64,000 bases of DNA from contig NC_133551.1 in the NCBI RefSeq assembly GCF_048773025.1, forward strand, positions 35,604,501-35,668,500. Direction: 5' to 3'. Positions 41,854 to 53,594 of the stretch are shown in pieces (position 1 is the stretch's first letter; each line of letters opens with the position of its first letter). Position numbers and translations under genes: made by a program. Source of the stretch: Camelus bactrianus (taxonomy: Eukaryota > Chordata > Mammalia > Artiodactyla > Camelidae). The notes under the pieces are model-generated. The model saw only the letters and a program-made list of their open reading frames with translations, had not been told where the DNA came from and made no database searches.

Positions 41854-43422
41854 GCTAATACGTTAACATTTTCTTACTCGATAAAATTGAATGGTTTCTT
41901 CCAATATCTACGTAAGTCTTGCGATATCTTCCCACGTGTGGAAAAAACAAACCTTAGGAATTGTTTTTGTCTTTTTTAAATTGAAGTACAGTTGAATTTT
42001 TTAACTGAAGTATAGTTGATTTACAATGTTTCAGGTGCACTGCAAAGTGATTCAGTTATACAAATTCACACACATAGATGTATCAATTCTTTTTCCGATT
42101 CCTTTCCAATATAGCTTATTAAAGATATTGAATATAGTTCCCTGTGCTATACAGTAAGTCCTTGTTTATCTGTTTTACATATAGTAGTGTGTATCTGTTA
42201 ATCCCAAATTCCTGATTTATCCCTCCCTACTCCCTTTCCCTTTTGACAACCATAAGTTTGTTTTCTATGTGAGTCTGTTTCTATTTGTAAAAAAACTTAT
42301 TTGTATCTTTTTTTTTTTTTTTTTGGATTCCTCATGTAAGTGGTAGCACATGAAATTTGTCTTTCTCTGTCTGATTTACTTCACTTAGTATGGGAATCCC
42401 TAACTCCATCCATGTTGCTGCAAATGGCACCATTTCACTCTTCTATGGTTGAGTAATATTCCAGTGTTTGTGTATACCTATACACCAAATCTTCGTTATC
42501 TAGTCCTCTGTCAGCAGACATTTAGGTGGCTTCCATAAATTGGCTGTTGTAAACAGTGCTGCTATGAACACTGGGGTACCCGTATCTTTTCAAATTGGAG
42601 TTTTCTTTTCTGGATATATGCCCATGAGTAAGTTTGCTAGATCATATGGTAACTCTATTTTTAGCTTTTTAAGGAACCTCCATACTGCTCACCATAGTAG
42701 CTGCACCGATGTACATTCTCACCAACAGTGTGGTAGGGTTCCCTTTTCTCTACACCGTCTCCAGCATTGATTATTTGTAGGCTTTGGATTACGGCCCTTC
42801 TGACTGGGGTGAGGTAGTATGTCATTGTAGTTTTGATTTCAATTTCTCTAATAATCAGCAATGTTGAGGATCTCTTCATGTGCCTGTGGCCATCAGTATA
42901 TCTTCTTTGGAGACGTCTATTTAGGTCATGGGCCCATCTTTTCATAGGGTTGTTTGTTTTTTGATATTAAGCTGTATGAGCTGTTTGTATATTTTGGAAA
43001 TTATCCCTCATCTGTCGCATCATTTGTAAATATTTTCTCTCATCCCGTAGGTTGTCTTTTCAGTATGGGTTCCTTTGCTGTATGAAAGTCTTTAAGTTTA
43101 ATTAGGCCCCATTTGTTTATTTTTGCTTTTATTTCCATTACTCTAGGAGACAGATTTAAAAAAATATTGCTGCGATTTATGTCAGAGAGCGTTCTGCCTC
43201 TGCTTTCCTCTAAGTTTTATAGTATATGGTCTCACAATTAAGTCTTCAATCCATCTTGAGTTTATTCTTACACATGGTGTTAGAGAATGTTCTGATTTCA
43301 GTCTTTTGCACGTAGCTGTCTAGTTTTCTCAGCATCACTTGTTGAAGAGACTGTCTTTTCTCCATTGTATATTTTTGTCTCCTTTGTCATAGAGTAATTG
43401 ACTGGAAGTCCATGGGTTTATT

Positions 43423-44339
43423 TGTGGGTTCTGTTCGTCGTGGGTTCTGTTCGTCATGGGTTTTGTCCAGCAAAAGTCCCACCACAGAAGAACGAAATTA
43501 CTCAAGACTTTATAAGGGGAAGAGAGTGAGAGGGAGCCCAGAGACCGACTCCCTGAGCTCCTCCAAAGCTCTTGTATTTATTGAGAAGAGTCAAACAAAG
43601 AATCAAAGTGAAATACATCATAGGAATGAGGAAAGGGCACGGTATACGTGCAGGGATGCAGGTCAGCAGTTTTAGTTCATGAAAAATAGAAACATTACAA
43701 TCTTAATTTACACTTAGAAGGTTACAATATTGATAGTACCAACGGTTATTTTAAGCCTCAAACAATCACGAGCAAGGTTACAGTGTTCCGGGTAATTGAT
43801 AATGAAAACCCAGACCACCACAGAGTCTCTATACAATGATCAGAAATCGTCTAAGCGTGCAAAGCAGCCTGGATGTCCCCAGCTAAGGGCTAAGTCACAG
43901 TCTTCTGTGAGCAAGAGCAACCTACACTATCCACCTACTCCTGAAAAGCGAAGCATGTCCCGCCGGTCACGGCAAAGGAAGAGTTATGGTTTTCCATAAG
44001 CACAAGTAGTCCTGAATCTATGACCTCACTTAGCAAAGCAAGCAAAACATGTCTCTGCTTTTTACGGCAAGGAGACAGACTGTAGCAGATTCCTGCTAGC
44101 AAAGCAGCTTCAAGGCAACTAAGCTAAGTTCCGTAGATAAGGTGGTGACTGGTATTGAGAGTTCAGTCTTTTGGGCTTTTGGACATTTTGCTTTGAAATA
44201 GCAGTATAGTGACAAATATAGAAAGCATTGGTTTTGATTATACATTTCTTATGTGTTTACATAAAGGTGAGAATACAAAGAATTGGTGAAGCAATGATTA
44301 CAATATTAAAGTTTGTTAACCCAAGTTTGTGCTCCCACA
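43423..44339 (-). mobile_element. Solo LTR, class II (betaretrovirus/ERVK-like)
   Basis: A 917-bp element starting TGTGGG and ending CCCACA, flanked by the perfect 6-bp direct repeat TTTATT (43,417-43,422 and 44,340-44,345). It lies in the antisense L1, which reads through continuously when it is left out. The minus strand carries AATAAA near its 3' third, so it is read on the minus strand. A 6-bp duplication fits class II. No internal genes remain. It is younger than the host L1; the perfect TSD and termini suggest moderate age. Confidence 0.85.
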
Positions 44340-46879
44340 TTTATTTCTGGGCTTTCTAACCTGGTTCATTGATTTATGTGTCTGATTTTGTGCCTGTAAT
44401 TGTAAGTTTTGATTACCGAGTCAGGGAGTGTGATTTCTCCAGCTCCATTCTTCTTTCTCAAGGTTGTTTTGGCTTCATGGTCTTTTGTGTTCCCATACAA
44501 ATTTTAAAGTTTTTTTCTTCTAGTTCTGTGAAAAATACCATTGGTAATTTGCTAGAGGTTGCATTGAATCTGTAGATTGCCTTTGGTAGTATGGTCGTTT
44601 TGAACAATACTGGTTCTTCCAGTCCAAGAACACTGTATCTTTCCATCTGTTCGTGTTGTCTTCAGTTTCTTTCTTCAGTGCCTCATAGTTTTTGGAGTAC
44701 AGGTCTTTTGCCTCCTCAGGTATTTTATTCTTTTTGATGTGATGGTAAATGGGATTTTTTTCCCTTAGTTTCTCTTTTGGATGTTTCATTGTTAGTACAT
44801 AGAAATGCAACAGGTTTCTGTGTATTAATTTTGTATCCTGCAACTTTACCAAATTCATCGATGAGCTCTAATAGGTTTCTGGTGGCCTTTTTAGGATTTT
44901 TCTATGTATGGTGTCATGTCATTTACAACCAGTGACAGTTCAACCTTTTCTTTTCCAATTTGGATTCCTTTTGTTTTTCTTCTCTGCTGTGGCTAAGACT
45001 TCCAAAACTACATTGAATAAAAGTGGCGAGAGTGGGCGTCCTTGTCTTATTCTTGATCTTTGTGGAAATGCTTTCAGCTTTTCATCACTAAGTGTGATGT
45101 TAGCTGTGGGTTTGTCATAGATGGCCTTTATTATGTTGAGGTATATTCCCTCTATGCCCACTTTCTGGAGAGTTATTTTTTTAATCATAAATGGATGTTG
45201 AACTTTATCAAAAGCTTTTTCTGCCTCTATTGAGATGCTCTTATGGCTTTGATAGCTCGGTTTGTTAATGGGGTGTATCACATTGACTTTAAGATGTTGA
45301 AACACCCTTGCATCCCTGGGATAAATCCCACTTGATGACGGTGTATGATCCTTTTCATGTGTTGCTGGAGTTAATTTGCACATATTTTGTTGAGGATTTT
45401 TGTATCTACATTCGTAAGTGACACGGGCCTATAGTTTTATTCTGATATCTTTGTCTGGTTTTGGTATCAGGGTAATAGTGGCCTCATAGAATGAGTTCGG
45501 AAGTGTTCCTTCCTCTGCAATTTTTTTGGAACCGTTTCAGAAGGCTAGGTCTTAACTCTTCTCTAAATGTTAGGTGGAATTCATCCGTGAAGCCATCTGC
45601 CCTGGACTTTTGGTGGTTGGGAGTTTTGAAATTGCTGATTCAGTTTCAGCACTAGTAATCGGTCTGTTCATCTTTTCTATTTCTTTCTGCTTAAGTCTTG
45701 AGAGATTGCACCTCTCCAAGAATTTGTTCATTTCTTCTAGGTTGTCCATTTTATTGGCTTGTAGTTGCTCATAGCAGCCTCTTATGCTCCTTTGTATTTC
45801 TGTGGTGTCAGTTGTAAGTTCTCCTTTTTCATTTCTGATTTTATGATTTGGGCCCTCTCCCTTTCTTCTCATGATGAGTCTGGCTAAAGGTTTATCAATT
45901 TTGTTCATCTTTTCAAAGAACCAGCTTTTATTTTCATTGATCTTTTGTATTGGTTTTTCAGTCTCTGTTTCATATATTTCTGCTCTGATCTTTATGACCT
46001 TTTTTCTTCTACTAACTATGGGTTTGATGATTTCTTCTTTCTCTAGTTGCTTTAGATGTAAGGTTATGTTGTTTGAGACTTTTCTTGTTTCCTGAGGTAA
46101 GCTTGTATCGCTATAAACTTCCTTCTTAAAACGACTTTTGCTGCATCCCGTAGTTTTTGGATCATCATGGTTTTGTTTTCATTTGTCTACGGGTATTCTT
46201 TAATTTACTCTTTGATTTCTTCAGTGACCCATTGGTGGTTTAGTAGCATATTGTTCGGCCTCCATGTGTTTGTGGTTCTTGCGGCTCTTTTCTCATAGTT
46301 GATTTCTAGTCTCACAGCATTGTGATGGGAAAAGATGCTTGATATGATTTCAGTTCTCTTAAATTTACTGAAGCTTGCTTCGTGGCCCCGCATCTGATCT
46401 ATCCTGGAATTGATCCATGTGTGCTTGAGAAGAGTGCGTATTCTGCTGCTTTGGGATAGAATGCTCTGTATCTGTCAATTAAGTCAGCTTGGTCTATTGT
46501 GTTATTTAGGGTGTTTCTTTACTGATCTTCTCTCAGGATGATCTGTCTATTGATGTAAGGGGGTGTTAAAGTCATCTACTGTTATTGTGTTACTGTCAAT
46601 TTCTTCTTTTATGCCTGTTAACAGTTGCCTTACATATTGAGGTGCTCCTATGTTGGGTGCATATATATTTACAATTATATCTTCTTGGATTGATCCCTTG
46701 ATTGTTATGTAATGTCCTTTTTTTTTCTTATAAGAGTCTCTTAAAAGTCCATTTTGTGTGATGTAAGTATGGCTACTCAGGCTTTGTTTTGATTTCCATC
46801 TGTGTGGAATACCGTTGTCTGTCTCCTCACCTTCAATCTGCATTGGTCTCTAGATCTGAAATGAGCCTCTAACAGGCAG

Positions 46880-47373
46880 TGTCGACTGAAATAAAATACA
46901 CTACCTAAAAGTTGAGAGTTTTGTTTTATTCAGTGGACATTTCAAAGGACTCAGCCCAGGATGACAGCCTCACAGATGGCTCTGAGGGACTGCTCCAAAG
47001 GGGTAGGGGAGGAGCCAGGATATATAGGAGTTTTACAACAAAGACCAAGTAGTCAGAACATTAAAAGATTACTATTAACTAAAGAAAACCAGACATCTCA
47101 ATTAAAGAATTTAGCACTTTTCTATGTATGGGAAGGAGCAAATGTCTGGGCTCATGAAATCATTCCTTTAACAAGCACCTAGCCATCCAGGGCCAGTATC
47201 CTGTGCTTTCACATTCTGAGTTCTCTGAGTGCACCATTCACTGGGGGTGGCTGCAGAGGGCTGGCTGCTCGCTTGTCTGCATCCTGAGCTCACTGTTGAG
47301 GGTGGCACCTGATGACTTTTTGGTTTCAGCATTCTTTGTTTTCTGATATGGCTTGCAGTATTTTTTGTTCACA
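46880..47373 (-). mobile_element. Solo LTR, class I (gammaretrovirus/ERV1-like)
   Basis: A 494-bp element with TG/CA ends (TGTCGA ... TTCACA), flanked by the 4-bp direct repeat GCAG (46,876-46,879 and 47,374-47,377), as is usual for gammaretroviral insertions. The minus strand ends with the polyadenylation region GAATAAAAC, then CAACTTTTAGGTAGTG and TTTCAGTCGACA. It splits the same antisense L1. No internal genes remain; a fossil younger than the L1. Confidence 0.8.
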
Positions 47374-49778
47374 GCAGCATATATATGGGTCTTGTTTTTG
47401 TATCCATTCAGTCTGTATCCTTTGGTTGAAGCATTGAGTCCATTTACATTCAAGGTAATTACCAATATGTATGTTCTAATTGCCAGTTTACTAATTATTT
47501 TGGATTTGTTTTATAGATCTTTCCGCCCCTCCTTTCTTCTTTTGTTATCTTTTCCTGAGATTTGATCTTTAATGTTTTGTTTAGATTTATCTAGTGTGTC
47601 TGTGCATGCGTATCTATTATAGATTTTCAGTTTATGGTTTACCATGAGGTTTAGTCCAGCAGTCTCTATATGTACGTGATTTAAGTTGCTGATCTGTTGA
47701 CTTTAAATGCATTTTAAATACCCTGCATTTGCACTCTCCTCCCCTCACGATGACAGTTTTTGGTATCATGGAGTACGTCTAGTTTTGTGTGTCCCTTAGC
47801 GGCCTCTTGTGGATACAGATGATTTTACTACTTCAGTCTTTTAATCTCGCTACTAGCTTTGTCTGTGGATGATTTCCCATCTTTAACTGCACACTTGCCT
47901 TTACCGGTGAGCATTTTAATTTTGCATTTTCCTTGCTTCCAGTTGTTGGCCTTTTCTTTTTCACCCAGAGAAGATCCTCTAACATTCGTTGTAAAGGTGG
48001 TTCCGTGGTGCTGGGTCCCTTTAGCTTTTGCTTGTCTGTAAAGCGTCTGATTTTTCCATCAAATGTGAATGGCGGCCTTGCTGTACTGGGGACTCTCGGT
48101 TATAGGTTTTCCCTTTCGTCACTTTAAATGTCTTTATGGTGCCGCCCCCTTCTGGCCTGCAGTTTCTGCTGAAAAGTCAGCTGATAGTCTTATGGTGAGT
48201 TCCCTTGTATGTTACTCGTTGCTTTTCCATTGTTGCTCTTAATATTCTCTCTTTAACTTTCGTCATTTTTACTACAATATGTCTAGGTATGTCCCTCCGT
48301 AAGTTTAATGCTGTCTGGGCCTCTCTGTGCTTCCTGGGCTTGTGTGACTATTTCCTTTCCCCGGTTACGGAAGTTTTCAGCTACTATCTCTGTAAACATC
48401 TTCTCGGGCCTCTCTCTCTCTTTCTCCCCCTGCCCCTTTCTGGACTCCTATAATGCGAATATTAGAGTGCTTGTTGTTGTCCCAAACGTCTCTAAAACTG
48501 TCCTCATTATTTTTCATTCCTTTTTCTGTTCAGCAGAGTCATTCCCATCCCTGCCTTCCAGGTCACTTATCTTCTGCATCATTTATTCCACTACTGATTC
48601 CTTCTGTTTTCATTGCAGTTATTGTGTTGTTCTCCATCTCTGGGTGCTCTTCACGTTTTATAACTCGTTGTTAACAACTTCGAACTCTTTGATCATCTTT
48701 ATGATCACCACTCTGAACTCTTTCTTGGGCAGACTGCCTGTCTACACATCACTTTGTTCTTCTGGGGTTGCACTTGTTCCTTCATCTGTAACACATTCCT
48801 CTGACACCTCATTTTGTCTGGGTTGCTATTTGTATTTTTATGTATGTGGTAGTTAGGTCTGTTTCTCAACCTTGGAGAACTGGCCCACTGTAGGAGGCAC
48901 CCTGTGCCTCCCAGTAGTGCAGTCCCCTCTGGTCACCAACCTGTGTGCTCTCAGGATTCCCTCTAAGAGGGCTGTGCTGGTCCTGCATTATGGCCGGCTG
49001 ACTCTGTGGGAGGTCTGGTAGGCTCAGTTGGCCCCTAGCTTGGCTGGTTGCTGGGCCGTGCCTTGTGTGGATGCTGCTGGCCTGGTTGCAAGGTGGCTGA
49101 TTGAGAATCCTAGGGGGCCCCCGGGCTAGTGCTGGCTCACTGGTGGGCTGTTGCTCACCTACTGGCAGGTGATGCGAGACCCAGGGTTTAGTGCCATGAT
49201 ACTGGCAGGTAAAGATGTTTCCTGGAGTCTGACTGAAGAGCCTAGGGTTCCCAGAGCTCTTTTCAGATTGCTGGTGGGGGCAGGCCAGTTCCTGACACAG
49301 TCGGGTATGTAGTCTGGGGTGTCTCGAAGGTTGCATGGGCCTGCTAATGGGCAGGGCCAGGACCCAGCTGGTCCCAGGGTAGGGTCTGGCCTGCATTGTG
49401 GGATCAGTTTTTTTTGCTTCTAGTGTCTGCCCCTCAGTAAGTGAGGCTGTTCTGGAGGCTCACGCAGGCTTCCTGGTGGTGGGGCCAGAGCCCGCCCACT
49501 GGCGGGTGGAGCTGAGGCCTGGCCCTCTGCGGGCCGGGAATGCCGAGAGGCAGCTGTGGGCTCTTTAGGCAGCCTGTCTGCTGATGGGCGCAGCTGTGTC
49601 CTTGCCCAGTTAGCTGTTTGTCCTGAGGCTCCCAGCACTGTATCCTACAGGCTGTTGGGTGGGGCCAGGTCTTGCCACCAATGAGCCAGTATGGTGCCAC
49701 CAGGAGTGTCCACCGGGTTGATTGTTCCCCCAATATGTCTGACACCAGTGTCTATGTCCCCAGGATGAGCCACAGCTG

Positions 49779-50039
49779 AATAAGAGAATCAGGTGGCCGT
49801 CTATCCTTCCAGGTACGTTGAAGAAAAGCCAGAGTCCCCCTTAATGCCTCCTTTTCCCTCATTTTGCCTTCATTCAATTTATCAACAAAGCTGGTCAAGA
49901 AATTTACTTTAAATTTCTCTTGATTCTGTCTCCTCCATTTTAGGTCCACCACTGCCACCCTGGTCCAGGCTACCCACTGGCTTCCCTAAATAGCTGTCCA
50001 ACTACATCCCATAACCTCTCTTTCCCCTTTCAATGTGCT
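49779..50039 (-). repeat. Inverted relative of intron-7 segment
   Basis: Lies exactly between the 5' end of the copy-B L1 and the point where homology to copy A resumes (50,042). It is inverted relative to 23,698-23,966. Its position suggests filler captured during a rearrangement, although an independent old repeat copy is possible. Confidence 0.65.
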
Positions 50040-50041
50040 AT

Positions 50042-50886
50042 TTTCCTTTAAATCCTTGTATATATTTATAATATGCACTTTAAAGTTTTTTTCTGATAAT
50101 TCATTATTTCTGTCAACTTGTGTATTTTTTTTTACTTAAATTTTCATTTTATTACAGTGCTTCAGTAGATAACTGTATCTTCTATTAACTGATTTTTCTA
50201 CTAGTTATTGGTCACATATTCCCAGTTCTTCCTGTGTCTAGTAATTACGGATCGATTACGTAAAATTTTTGTTGTTGAGTGTTTGGATTATGTTGTCTTC
50301 CTTTAAAGGGTGTGGAGTTCTGTTGTGACAGGCAGTTAGTTTACTCATAAAACATCTTGATTTTTTTGAGACTTGTTTTAAAGCTTTTTTAGAGTGGGTT
50401 AAGGGCAGGCTACTTCCTAGAGCTCTTAAAGTGTGACTTTTCTGGGGCCTCTACCAGTCTATGTGGTCTCTACCCTCCGTTCAGAGTTCAGGTAATTCCA
50501 ACTGTGTGAAAGTTCTGGCAGGCATTAAGCTGACAGCCCTCTGGCAGTTGTTTTATCCCCAGTGGATGTCCTTTGCCCAGCCTCATGGAGTTTAACCCTC
50601 CACGTGCACAGTGCGCTATTTAGCTGATCTCTCTGCGTATTCATGGGGTTCTTTCTTGGCATAGATTCCTCCTTTCTGATTTCTGCCCTATAACCTGGCT
50701 ATGGCAGTCACCCCAAATGCCAATCTATATGCTCTCATCTGAGCAAGAAGAGACACTGTCATCTAAATTCCCCCCTTTTCATCAGGGTGTCAAGTCCATG
50801 CCTCCAGGCAGACACCCTGAGAGACTGCAGAGCTCATCTCATCTGTTTCTTTGGAGAAATCACAGGCCTGAACTGTCAGTTTTCCA
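50042..50886 (-). mobile_element. Old L1M-type fragment, antisense (copy B)
   Basis: Copy-B counterpart of 30,060-30,858, about 85% identical, for example CAGGCATTAAGCTGACAGC and TTGTTTTATCCCCAGTGGATG. A short extra A/T-rich stretch at about 50,120-50,175 is not in copy A. Confidence 0.65.
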
Positions 50887-50889
50887 ATA

Positions 50890-51505
50890 TCTGAAAACTT
50901 GTTTTTTTAATTGAGGTATTGTTGATTTACAATATTGTATTAGTTTCCAGGGTACAGAAAAATGATTTGGTTATATGTAAGTTTTTCAGATTATTTTTCA
51001 TGGTAGGTTATTACAAGATACTGAATATAGTTCCGTGTGTTATACAGCAAATCCTTGTTGCTTATCTACTTTATACGTAGTAGTTTATAACTTTTAATCC
51101 CAAATTCATAATTTATCCCTCCCCAGCCTTTCCACTGTGGTAACCACGAGTTTGTTTTCTGTGTCTGTGAGTCCATTACTGTTTTGTATATAGATTCATT
51201 AGCACTATTTTTTAGATTCCACCTATGTGATATAATATTTATCTTTCTCTGCCTGACTGACTTCACTTCGCTCTAGGTCCATCCATGTGGCTGCAAATGG
51301 CAGTATTTCATTTTTTATGGTGGAGTAATATTCCATTGTGTGTGTGTATATTTGTATGTGTATGTGTGAGTGTGTGTGTGTATGCATACATACATATATA
51401 CATACCACCTCTTCTTAAAGCAATCATCTGTTGATAAGCACTTGGGTTGTTTCCACTTCTTGGCTATTGGAAATAGTGCTGTGGTGAACTTCAGGATGCA
51501 TGTTA
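50890..51505 (-). mobile_element. L1 3' fragment, antisense (copy B of 30,871-31,448)
   Basis: Same L1 insertion as in copy A, with antisense 3' end GGTATTGTTGATTTACAATATTG. It carries a TG/TA microsatellite at about 51,339-51,403. Confidence 0.85.
51339..51403. repeat. (TG/TA)n microsatellite
   Basis: Mixed GTGTGT, GTATGTGT and ACATAC steps inside the copy-B L1 fragment; copy A has no such expansion at the matching place. Confidence 0.8.
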
Positions 51506-51679
51506 CCTTCCAAAAATTTATCTTTATTTACTTTGCCTATTGTTCTGGTTGTTTATGGTAGAAAGTCTAGTCCAGAACTAGTTCCTCGCTCCTAGCATGA
51601 AACAGACTTCTTATCACCCTGTAGTTTGTCTAGAACTTACGCTTGAGTGAGAACAACATTTGGAAAAATGACAGTAATA

Positions 51680-52180
51680 AATCCCATCCCTATATTTACA
51701 GTCCTTTCAATGTGACTTTACAGTATCTTCCCATAAGAGATGAAACTTATTTACATTTCCCTTTACTTTGGTCTGGTCTACTCACCAGTTTGGACCAATA
51801 GAGTAAAATGAAATGACTTTTCTGAATTGGGGTTCAGGAGACTTTGTGTGCTTCTGCCTGTTCATTTGCAACTTTGCTACCAACATTTAAACAAGCCCAT
51901 CTTAGCATGATGGTTGATGAGAAACATGGCTCAGTCATTACTGTCCTGTTGCCCGAGCTGACAGCTGGCCAACCACCAGAGCTGTGCTTAAGACCATCTG
52001 AGATAAGCTGGACCCAAGTAAATGCAGCAGCTGAATGCATGCAGGAGCGAACCCAAATGACACCAGAACAGCCCAACTGAACCCAGTCTAAATTGCCAAC
52101 CTCAGATTTCTGAGTTAAATGGTCATTGTTTTAAGACACTACATTTTGAGATGCACTGTTACACAGCAGTTGTTACTAGT
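51680..52180 (+). mobile_element. Old LTR-type repeat, probably MaLR/MLT1-like (copy B)
   Basis: Counterpart of 31,660-32,120, ending GTTTTAAGACACTACATTTTGAGATGCACTGTTACACAGC. Same fossil inherited by duplication. Confidence 0.45.
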
Positions 52181-52960
52181 ACATTCCTTGCAGATTTCTT
52201 GAGGAACAGTATCTGCCTTGTTTAGCCACAAGAACAATGCCCAGGTTATGGTAGGACTCAATAACTGGCAAGTTAATAACTAAAATAAGGTAGAATCACT
52301 GTGGGCAGGTGCCAGATTGGACCTTTTGTCCAGAATCTGATCTCTGCCACTGCTTGTCTATCCTTGTCACCTCACTCCAATGACCCACATCTCAGTCCTG
52401 ATGCCAGCTTGTTATGATTCCATTTCCTCATGCTTGTTTCTCAGCAACAGACTGATGTCCCCGGATGGGTACTTTGTAGTGTCTGGGTCACACCATGGTT
52501 TTGTGCATTCACTGCAGGCCATTTGTACAGCTCTTTAAACCAAAGAATCTTTCCCTCTACTTTTGAAACAGGTAAGAAATTAATCTAAACAAGAATAAAG
52601 GGTCAAATGCAAAGGGTCACTTTCAGGGGCTGGTAATGAATCATTGATGATGACAGTTAGGACGAAAAACAGAGGCTTCTGTTTGCCAAATACATCCAGG
52701 TTCCAAAGATATCACAGGGCTCTGATGCACACACAACATTAAAAGACTCAGCAGTGGGCGTGGGGTGGCTACCACGGGGAGTCAAATGAACTGGGGATCA
52801 GGACTTTGGAGTTAGGCTGGCCTGAATTCAATTCTGGTTTACCACTTACTTCTGCTTGCAAATTAAATGGGCTACTCAACCTTCCTGAACCCATTTCCTA
52901 ATCTGCAAAATAAAAGTAATAACACTACTGTGAATTATGAGATTGGTTAAAAAAAGAAAA
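52181..52960 (+). other. Shared intergenic sequence of copy B
   Basis: Matches 32,121-33,145 apart from the SINE found only in copy A and a short stretch missing here near 52,420. A MIR-like block lies at about 52,800-52,920. No gene. Confidence 0.55.
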
Positions 52961-52964
52961 CCCT

Positions 52965-53330
52965 GCCCCTCTCTGGGTAGCCTTCCTTTGTGGTGCTTTT
53001 CCCTGGGGGACCATTATATGCATCTGACCACTCTGATAAATACAGGAATGGCCATATCATTTGCTTTGGCCAATAAAATGAGAGCAAAATTTCAACGAGT
53101 CACTTCTGAGTGCTTAAGAACCAGCTCAAAGTTCAACATGTTTCTTTCTTTGCCATGAGACCAGCGATGTCCCAGATAAGTGTCTGTCAGCCTACACCCA
53201 GGAGACAAGGACAAGAAGCAGAATCATAGCTGATTCAGGATGAACATGAAATGTGAAAATTAACCTATTGATTGTCACCTGTGAGCCACGAGGATTTGGG
53301 ATTGTTAGTTACTGCAGCATAACTTACCCT
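52965..53330 (+). mobile_element. Old LTR-type repeat, probably MaLR-like (copy B)
   Basis: Counterpart of 33,150-33,525; same phrases GGCCAATAAAATGAGAGCA and TTAGTTACTGCAGCATAACTTA. Confidence 0.45.
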
Positions 53331-53477
53331 AAATTGTCTGATAAACCTGCATTTTATTTGTGATGACCAAATATGTGCACATGTGTGCATATGGTTATGT
53401 TGTTTAACATATATTAAATATATGAATATTATTTTCTATTATATATTTTAAGTTATATAGTACATAAACATCACATA

Positions 53478-53532
53478 AATATATGTGTGTGTATATATAC
53501 ATATATATATATACACACATATATATATATAT

Positions 53533-53594
<62 letters not shown>
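53478..53594. repeat. Long (TA)n microsatellite, copy B
   Basis: About 115 bp of alternating TA with TG and CA steps, including a pure TA stretch of over 40 bp. The copy-A counterpart (33,600-33,715) is merely AT-rich, so the expansion came after duplication. Confidence 0.92.

Larger units (their letters stand above)
41968..49778 (-). mobile_element. L1 LINE, antisense, nearly full length, with two nested LTRs
   Basis: The poly-T/3' end joins CCTTAGGAATTGTTTT at 41,967. It continues through 3' UTR, ORF2 (about 42,500 to 47,480), ORF1 (about 47,900-48,850) and a G/C-rich 5' UTR (48,870-49,778), which is probably 5'-truncated compared with the L1 ending at 61,769. Excluding the two LTRs it is about 6.4 kb. 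Both reading frames are interrupted. RT-region sequence is visible antisense at 44,940-45,383 ([15 protein letters not shown]). Copy A keeps the empty site. Confidence 0.9.

Noticed and set aside
43423-43475. Short tandem GTGGGTTCTGTTCGTC-like repeats resembling a CRISPR-like array
   Set aside because: Only about three imperfect units without spacers; they are part of the LTR end.
48205-48856. Overlapping long open frames on the + strand
   Set aside because: They are the reverse strand of L1 ORF1 and its flank; T-rich composition keeps them open.
48866-49745. Proline-rich open frames on the minus strand
   Set aside because: They lie in the G/C-rich 5' UTR of the antisense L1; their openness reflects composition.
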